Part shown: positions 59,626 to 64,000 of the stretch, piece after piece
Layout: every line of letters begins with the position of its first letter
Position numbering within the stretch: the stretch's first letter is position 1
DNA from: an uncultured Desulfomonile sp.
GTDB lineage: Bacteria > Desulfobacterota > Desulfomonilia > Desulfomonilales > Desulfomonilaceae
Direction of reading: 5' to 3'
Length of the DNA stretch: 64,000 nt
Assembly: GCA_903952205.1 (NCBI GenBank)
Contig: CAJBEZ010000038.1
Coordinates: 1 to 64,000, forward strand
Notes under the pieces: generated by a model
What the model was told of the DNA's origin: nothing
Database searches by the model: none
Seen by the model: the letters and a program-made list of their open reading frames with translations, nothing else
Position numbers and translations under genes: made by a program

Positions 59626-61527
59626 TTAGAAGTCTATTGTTAGGCTGCCTCTGACTGCCTGGATCGGGTCACGTCCGACCAGTATGCCACCACCAGCCAT
59701 ACCGTTGGCGCCGACGCCACCAATAACGTTGTTCCCTGTAAAGGCCTGATACGCCTGGTCAAACCAGGGGCCAAGCTGCCAGTAGGAGTAGGCCATCTGC
59801 ATGCTGAAGTTTTCGAGCAGTTTCCAATCCACACCGGCCTGAGCTTCCCAACCGATGAAATCATCAGCCACAAACGGGTCCACATTGCCTGTTCCGTATT
59901 GGCCTTTGAAAGCCACCGCTCGCTGTGGGGACTCGGCGGGATTCCCAGCGGCTGCCCCCCCGAAAGAACTTGGATACGTGTTTCCAATTTGGTATACTGC
60001 CGTGCCAAGAGTACCAAGGGCATTGAACGAACCCGCCCAGTATCCGTGTTTTTCCGCACGTCTCGCATGAATGTATGAACCCCACAGGTTCAAGTTCGCG
60101 GCCGCGGCGTAATCAATGCGTCCCGCCAGAGCGAAGGCATCGCCCATTTGACCGGTCCCGTCGTTGTTAAAACGGTTATTACCACCACCGTAAGTCGGGA
60201 ACATCAGGAAACTGTATGGCTGCAGCACCTGGTAATTCGCATCGGTAATCGCGTACTGTTTCGTCGCATTAAAAACGCTCGTGTTGTTAACGTTAACTCC
60301 CGGAAGCACCTGGCCACTTGAATACGCAGCGAAGGCGGTAATCTTGGCGGGGCCCATCAGTGCGCCAATTTCAGCCATCCACTTGTACGCTTCGGTGTAG
60401 CGAGGGCCGCTCAAGCCCGCGTTAAGGCCAAGACCAGCAAGGTTATTATAGTTGTAGGTGGTGCTGGAGTTTTGAGACATGTATTCAAGATTCGCAAAGA
60501 ACCGACCGTTGTTGTATTTCAGGAAAACATTCCAGGGCATCCCGAAGGTATCGGCGGACGCACCCGCAGCCGCCAAACCAAAGGCTCCAACGCCACCCAT
60601 GCCAGGGGCGGCAAGGGGTCTGATCATGCTCCTGAACTGTGGCAGAAAGATCGCTCCGAAACTAAGCGGACCATTCTCATAGGTAAAACCCGGTCCGATT
60701 CTCCAGTTCAACTTTCTGTCAACGTCAGGCACGGAATCCCAACCCAGGAACGCCTGCTCATTGAGCATTGTGGCGAAAAGAAAACGGAATGGGCCGTAAG
60801 GAACAACAAGCAACGTTGAACTTGTAGCAGAATTCTGGGCAAAAGAGAGGCCTGTGCCGAAGGGGAAGTCCCTATGGCCTATCGCGATTGTGCCATATGG
60901 GACCTGAATCGTGGCCCTGACCTGTTCCCAACTACCTACGGCCACGGTGTTAAACGCAGATGAACTCTCCGAAAGCGTCCCGTACCTTTCGAACGGCGGT
61001 ATACCTGCGGAAAGAGGAGTGCCGGGGACGTCATTCTGGAGGAACTTGTTCCTGAAACCACCTACCGTGTACAGACCGCTGATCCTGATCGCGTTGTTGA
61101 CCCGGATCGATGGTGCGAAGGTCAGCCTCTGGTCACCAATCCATGCGGCGTCTCCATATGTGGAAAAACCACCACGGTTTATAGCCATTCGGACGTTAGG
61201 AAGTCCCAGCGCAGGAAGTCCGCCTGCCTGATCGGTGGGCTGGCCTACCGGCTGCGCTCCAACATTTCCTAACACACCTCCTACCGGTGCAAAATACGTG
61301 TAAATATTCGGGCCGGCAAAACCTATAAATTGTCCGGTCGCTGCGGGATTTAACATTTGGGCATCCTGCACGCTAGCGTCACCAAAGATATCCTTGGTTC
61401 CCATCCTGCTAATGTATTGCTGTCTCCATTGAAATTCGCCCGTCATGGAATATTCCCATGCGAACGATGGCGCGACAAAAACGACAACCAACAGTGTCGC
61501 TAAAATGCCCAACCAAAGTTTTCTCAT
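59626..61527 (-). CDS. Large outer-membrane beta-barrel (porin-like) protein
   Basis: 633 aa from ATG 61527 (GGGAGGAT 5-12 nt upstream). Signal peptide MRKLWLGILATLLVVVFVAPSFAW. The mature part is rich in aromatic and Gly residues with alternating strands (YSMTGEFQWRQQYISRMGTKDIFGDASV, WRIGPGFTYENGPLSFGAIFLPQF, FSMQMAYSYWQLGPWFDQ) and ends in RGSLTIDF, the C-terminal Phe used by the Bam machinery. Likely a porin-like barrel of about 20 or more strands; substrate unknown. It stands inside the repeat island, yet its composition is ordinary, and its own terminator and leader mark it as an independent transcription unit. Confidence 0.75.
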   Translation of the reverse strand: MRKLWLGILATLLVVVFVAPSFAWEYSMTGEFQWRQQYISRMGTKDIFGDASVQDAQMLNPAATGQFIGFAGPNIYTYFAPVGGVLGNVGAQPVGQPTDQAGGLPALGLPNVRMAINRGGFSTYGDAAWIGDQRLTFAPSIRVNNAIRISGLYTVGGFRNKFLQNDVPGTPLSAGIPPFERYGTLSESSSAFNTVAVGSWEQVRATIQVPYGTIAIGHRDFPFGTGLSFAQNSATSSTLLVVPYGPFRFLFATMLNEQAFLGWDSVPDVDRKLNWRIGPGFTYENGPLSFGAIFLPQFRSMIRPLAAPGMGGVGAFGLAAAGASADTFGMPWNVFLKYNNGRFFANLEYMSQNSSTTYNYNNLAGLGLNAGLSGPRYTEAYKWMAEIGALMGPAKITAFAAYSSGQVLPGVNVNNTSVFNATKQYAITDANYQVLQPYSFLMFPTYGGGNNRFNNDGTGQMGDAFALAGRIDYAAAANLNLWGSYIHARRAEKHGYWAGSFNALGTLGTAVYQIGNTYPSSFGGAAAGNPAESPQRAVAFKGQYGTGNVDPFVADDFIGWEAQAGVDWKLLENFSMQMAYSYWQLGPWFDQAYQAFTGNNVIGGVGANGMAGGGILVGRDPIQAVRGSLTIDF

Positions 61528-61972
61528 TTCTAATCCTCCCAATCAAGAAAATAAAATTGCCCGAAGGCATGAAAAACCCTTACGCCGCACAATTTTTAGG
61601 AGGCCTTTCGCGAACTATTTTAACCCCTGATCCGGCCAAGATCGGGAGAAAACAGCCGTTGAGACCTTTTATACGGCGAACCTATACTTTTTAACAAGCC
61701 TAATATTTTGACATTCTTGTAACATGTAAAAGACGGGAAAGTCAACAAGAAAATTTTAGTGAGGTTCCAACAGGGGCGATTTTTTTGAGGAGGGTCATAA
61801 TCATGGAATTTTTGTCGTTCATTTTTCAGGGATATTAACAGATTTATGGGGGGATGGGAAGGCGAAAACAAAACACAAAACCAAAATTCCGGAAATCGCG
61901 CAATACAGGGCGGACAACCGCACGGCGTCATCCCCAACCGCATCCACATTGAATACCCCAGGGCGCGGTCTT
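61528..61972. other. Leader/upstream region of the porin gene
   Basis: No gene is seen. A weak minus-strand promoter candidate is TTGACT (61745-61740), 17-nt spacer, TTACAA (61722-61717), which would give a leader of about 185 nt. The rest is AT-rich, and no repeat-family hairpin occurs until 61973. Confidence 0.4.
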
Positions 61973-62099
61973 CCCACGGTAGAACCGTGGGCTCATGAAC
62001 TTTGCCCCATCAAGAGGGGCAAATATGGGGGCTCAAGATTTTGAGCCCCTACGCCGCTCCTGCGGTCCAACATTCGTGAGCCCATGGCTGCGCCGTGGG
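61973..62099 (+). repeat. Composite hairpin element, copy 5 (complete)
   Basis: 127 bp and the cleanest copy: hairpin 1 CCCACGGTAGAACCGTGGG; closing arms GGGCTCATGAA / TTCGTGAGCCC (11 bp with one G-U); inside them TTTGCCCC/GGGGCAAA, GGGGCTCAA-GATT-TTGAGCCCC and CCGC/GCGG; hairpin 5 CCCATGGCTGCGCCGTGGG. The whole can be drawn as a three-armed cloverleaf flanked by two hairpins. It lies left of Trp-heptad gene copy 2. Confidence 0.88.
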
Positions 62100-62330
62100 T
62101 GTTGGGCGGGTGTTGGCATTTGCCGTGGGCGTGGTGTGGCCACCAATGTCATCTCGACAGAGCCTTGCGACGAGAGATCTAATCAGGGCCCTGTCAGCCT
62201 GTACGTTCGAGATTTCAGCGTATAAGCCGCTGGGTTGGATTGATCTCCCGGGGGTCGAAATGACATGGGGGGGTGTGGCCCCTCCTGGTGGCAAATACAC
62301 CGCGCCGTGGGCCGCTCCCTGGATTGAATT
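62100..62330. repeat. Repeat remnants before the second Trp-heptad gene
   Basis: No gene. GTCATCTCGACAGAGCCTTG...CGACGAGAGATC (62149-62179), GGGGGTCGAAATGACAT (62254-62270), and a CACCGCGCCGTGGGCCGCTCC remnant (62300-62320). Confidence 0.6.
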
Positions 62331-62332
62331 TC

Positions 62333-62360
62333 TTGTTTTTTTGCGCCAAAATGCTATTAT
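62333..62360 (+). promoter_or_regulatory. Conserved promoter of the Trp-heptad nuclease family, copy 2
   Basis: TTGTTT (62333-62338), 16-nt spacer with TTTTGCGCCAAAATGC, TATTAT (62355-62360), then 26 nt to the ATG with CAGGGGTGGGTC as ribosome site. Confidence 0.65.
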
Positions 62361-62386
62361 TAATGCAAACACAACAGGGGTGGGTC

Positions 62387-63439
62387 ATGAAATCAATCAG
62401 TTTTAAAGACAAAATCGAAAAAGACATTGTAGAAACAATTCAATCAAACGAACAGGTTCACGACGCCATCAATAACGTCGTAAAGGACAAGTTCGTCGAG
62501 AAGGAAACGTTCGACCAACGTTTCGACCGTATCCTCGAGGAAATGCGCTCCGATAGAGAAGACCGCGCTAAAGATCGCGAAGAAGGCGCTCGTAAGTGGG
62601 ATGAATCGCGGAAGCAGTGGGAGGAGAACAACCAGAAGTGGGCAGAAAGCGTAAAGCAGACTGAGGAAACCAACCGTAAGTGGGATGAGTCCCAGAAGCA
62701 TTGGGAAGAAAGCAACCAGAAGTGGCATGAAAACCAGACGAAATTAGTAGCAAACGACCAGAAGTGGGCAGAAAGCGTAAAGCAGACTGAGGAAACCAAC
62801 CGTAAGTGGGATGAATCCCGGAAGCAGTGGGCGGAAAACAACCGTAAGTGGGATGAAAGCGTTAAAGATCGAGAAGAAAACGCGCATAAGTGGGATGAAA
62901 GCACCAAAGAATGGGCCGAATCCCGAAAGCGATGGGAAGATAATGACCGGAAATGGCACGAAAACCAGAAGGCTATTAATGACCTTATTTCAAAAATGGA
63001 TACAAAATTCGAAAATCTCACTGACTCTATCAAATCGACGGTCGGCGCTCTTGGCGCCCGCTGGGGAATCAGAACGGAACAATCCTTCCGTAACGCATTA
63101 AAGGGTATCCTCGAAAAAAACACGGACTTTAAGGTTCTTCATGTTGTCGAACGCGATGAATCAGGGGTCGTGTTCGGACGGCCGGAGCAAATTGAACTCG
63201 ACATCGTTGTAAAAAACGGGAAGTTACTGATCATCGAGATCAAATCATCGGTGGGTTCAGGCGATGTTCTCCTGTTTGCGAAAAAGGCCGAATTTTACCA
63301 GGAAAGACACAGCAAAAGGGCGACCGCTCTGGTTATGATTTCTCCGATGATAGACGACAAAGGTTTTGAGTATATAGCTCATTACGGGATGATCGCTTAT
63401 TCTTACGCTTCCGAGGTTGACCCCGTCATTCTTGATTGA
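62387..63439 (+). CDS. Trp-heptad coiled-coil / PD-(D/E)XK nuclease-like protein, copy 2
   Basis: 350 aa from ATG 62387; the reading frame is open upstream, but the conserved promoter and GGGGTGGG ribosome site fix this start. Head MKSISFKDKIEKDIVETIQSNEQ, then some 18 heptads (KWDESRK, QWEENNQ, KWAESVK, QTEETNR, KWHENQT...), four more than copy 1, with an internally duplicated block (KWAESVKQTEETNRKWDES twice). The nuclease core has GALGARWGIRTEQSFRNALKGIL, QIELDIVVKNGKLLIIEIKSS (D, ExK) and FEYIAHYGMIAYSYASEVDPVILD. The catalytic residues appear intact. The heptad number differs between copies, suggesting slippage of 21-bp units. Confidence 0.76.
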   Translation: MKSISFKDKIEKDIVETIQSNEQVHDAINNVVKDKFVEKETFDQRFDRILEEMRSDREDRAKDREEGARKWDESRKQWEENNQKWAESVKQTEETNRKWDESQKHWEESNQKWHENQTKLVANDQKWAESVKQTEETNRKWDESRKQWAENNRKWDESVKDREENAHKWDESTKEWAESRKRWEDNDRKWHENQKAINDLISKMDTKFENLTDSIKSTVGALGARWGIRTEQSFRNALKGILEKNTDFKVLHVVERDESGVVFGRPEQIELDIVVKNGKLLIIEIKSSVGSGDVLLFAKKAEFYQERHSKRATALVMISPMIDDKGFEYIAHYGMIAYSYASEVDPVILD

Positions 63440-63700
63440 AAGCTCCGTTACAAATCAAATGCCGCAAATCTAGAATACAGGGTAGACACACGGGTCTGCC
63501 CTCACGCCAAGACACAATTGTCGGGCACGGCCCGACCTACGGGACAAACCAAAGCCGCTGGGAATATGATCGGGATTGATCGCCCCCAACGGGGGCATAA
63601 TATGTGAGCCCATGGCAGCGCCGTGAGCCGCTCCCCAGAATGAATTTCTTGTTTTTTTGCGCCAAAATGCTATTATAAATGCAAACACAACAGGGGTGGG
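63440..63700. repeat. Repeat block between Trp-heptad genes 2 and 3
   Basis: No gene. GTCGGGCACGGCCCGAC (63520-63536), an inverted copy of the ATCGCCCCCAACGGGGGCAT unit (63579-63598) with a CCCATGGCAGCGCCGTGAG hairpin (63610-63628), then the duplicated promoter: TTGTTT (63649-63654), 16 nt, TATTAT (63671-63676). Confidence 0.7.
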
Positions 63701-63702
63701 TC

Positions 63703-64000
63703 ATGAAATCAATCAGTTTTAAAGACAAAATCGAAAAAGACATTGTAGAAACAATTCAATCAAACGAACAGGTTCACGACGCGATCAATAACGTCGTAAA
63801 GGACCACTTCGTCGAGAAGGAAACGTTCGACCAACGTTTTGACCGTATCCTCGCGGAAATGCGCTCCGATAGAGAAGAAAGCGCTAGAAATCGTGAAGAA
63901 AACGCTCGTAATTGGGATGAAAACACCAAGGAGTGGGCCGAATCCCGGAAGCGATGGGAAGAAAATGACCGGAAATGGCACGAAAATCAGAAGGTTATTA
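63703..64000 (+). CDS. Trp-heptad coiled-coil protein, copy 3, 3' end beyond window
   Basis: 99 codons visible from ATG 63703. The head is almost identical to copy 2 (one K to H and one E to A change in the first 52 residues). Only four or so heptads (NWDENTK, EWAESRK, RWEENDR, KWHENQK) are seen before the repeat seems to end, against 18 in copy 2. Leader and promoter are duplicated base for base over more than 60 bp. The nuclease domain should lie to the right of the window. Confidence 0.75.
   Translation, partial: MKSISFKDKIEKDIVETIQSNEQVHDAINNVVKDHFVEKETFDQRFDRILAEMRSDREESARNREENARNWDENTKEWAESRKRWEENDRKWHENQKVI

Noticed and set aside
62458-63123. Minus-strand frame with repeated SSHLRLVSS segments
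   Set aside because: Antisense of the Trp-heptad gene copy 2, same reason.
52735-64000. Integron-type cassette array
   Set aside because: No integrase, no attI and no attC core sites (GTTRRRY) were found at the element ends; only the layout is similar.

Overview
The window looks like a chromosome segment of an anaerobic Desulfobacterota-type bacterium (former Deltaproteobacteria). The evidence is Gram-negative envelope genes (lptD, a TolC-type channel, a large beta-barrel porin), a branched-chain-type ABC transporter linked to an acyl-CoA ligase, thiolase and acyl-CoA dehydrogenase, a ferredoxin-nitroreductase fusion, and many dispersed hairpin repeats. The genus cannot be fixed from the sequence. 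No rRNA, tRNA or CRISPR array was recognised.

Region 1 (1-10.7 kb, minus strand) is a six-gene operon for export of a giant surface protein. In transcription order it encodes a lipoprotein membrane-fusion protein, a TolC-like lipoprotein channel, a PqqD/M50 protease/HlyD fusion, a GAF/HlyD fusion, a PilZ protein, and a giant cadherin-like adhesin that runs off the left edge. No ABC ATPase is present in the visible part. Region 2 (10.9-27.6 kb) is acyl-CoA and organic-acid metabolism: ferredoxin-nitroreductase, class V aminotransferase, metallo-beta-lactamase-fold hydrolase, enoyl-CoA hydratase, a complete LivKMHGF transporter around an acyl-CoA synthetase, thiolase, a truncated hydroxyacyl-CoA dehydrogenase, a TetR regulator, acyl-CoA dehydrogenase and peroxiredoxin. 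A MntA/HepT toxin-antitoxin pair sits between long hairpin-rich direct repeats at 13.2-14.6 kb.

Region 3 (27.7-37.6 kb) is housekeeping: obg, proB, a hydrolase-like lipoprotein, folC, lptD, an orphan higA that appears to have lost its toxin gene, an EamA transporter and a radical SAM protein. Region 4 (37.9-52.7 kb, plus strand) is a podovirus-like prophage remnant or domesticated phage cluster: portal, putative scaffold, lysis genes, a P22 gp4-like adaptor, large structural proteins including a Cys-rich one, putative small terminase and TerL. I recognise no major capsid protein, integrase or repressor.

Region 5 (52.7-64 kb) is an accessory island filled with palindromic repeat elements. Between them lie a hyper-acidic small protein, three genes with a Trp-rich heptad coiled coil fused to a PD-(D/E)XK nuclease-like domain (one cut by the right edge), a tandem pair of another coiled-coil nuclease-like family (one copy with the catalytic Glu changed to Gln), a DUF4258/YgiT pair and a HicBA pair. 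A beta-barrel porin gene with a clear terminator interrupts the island. The three two-gene toxin-antitoxin modules in the window are each bracketed by copies of the same hairpin-rich elements, and the nuclease-like genes sit among them too. This cassette-like organisation and the ABC-less export operon are the two most interesting systems here.
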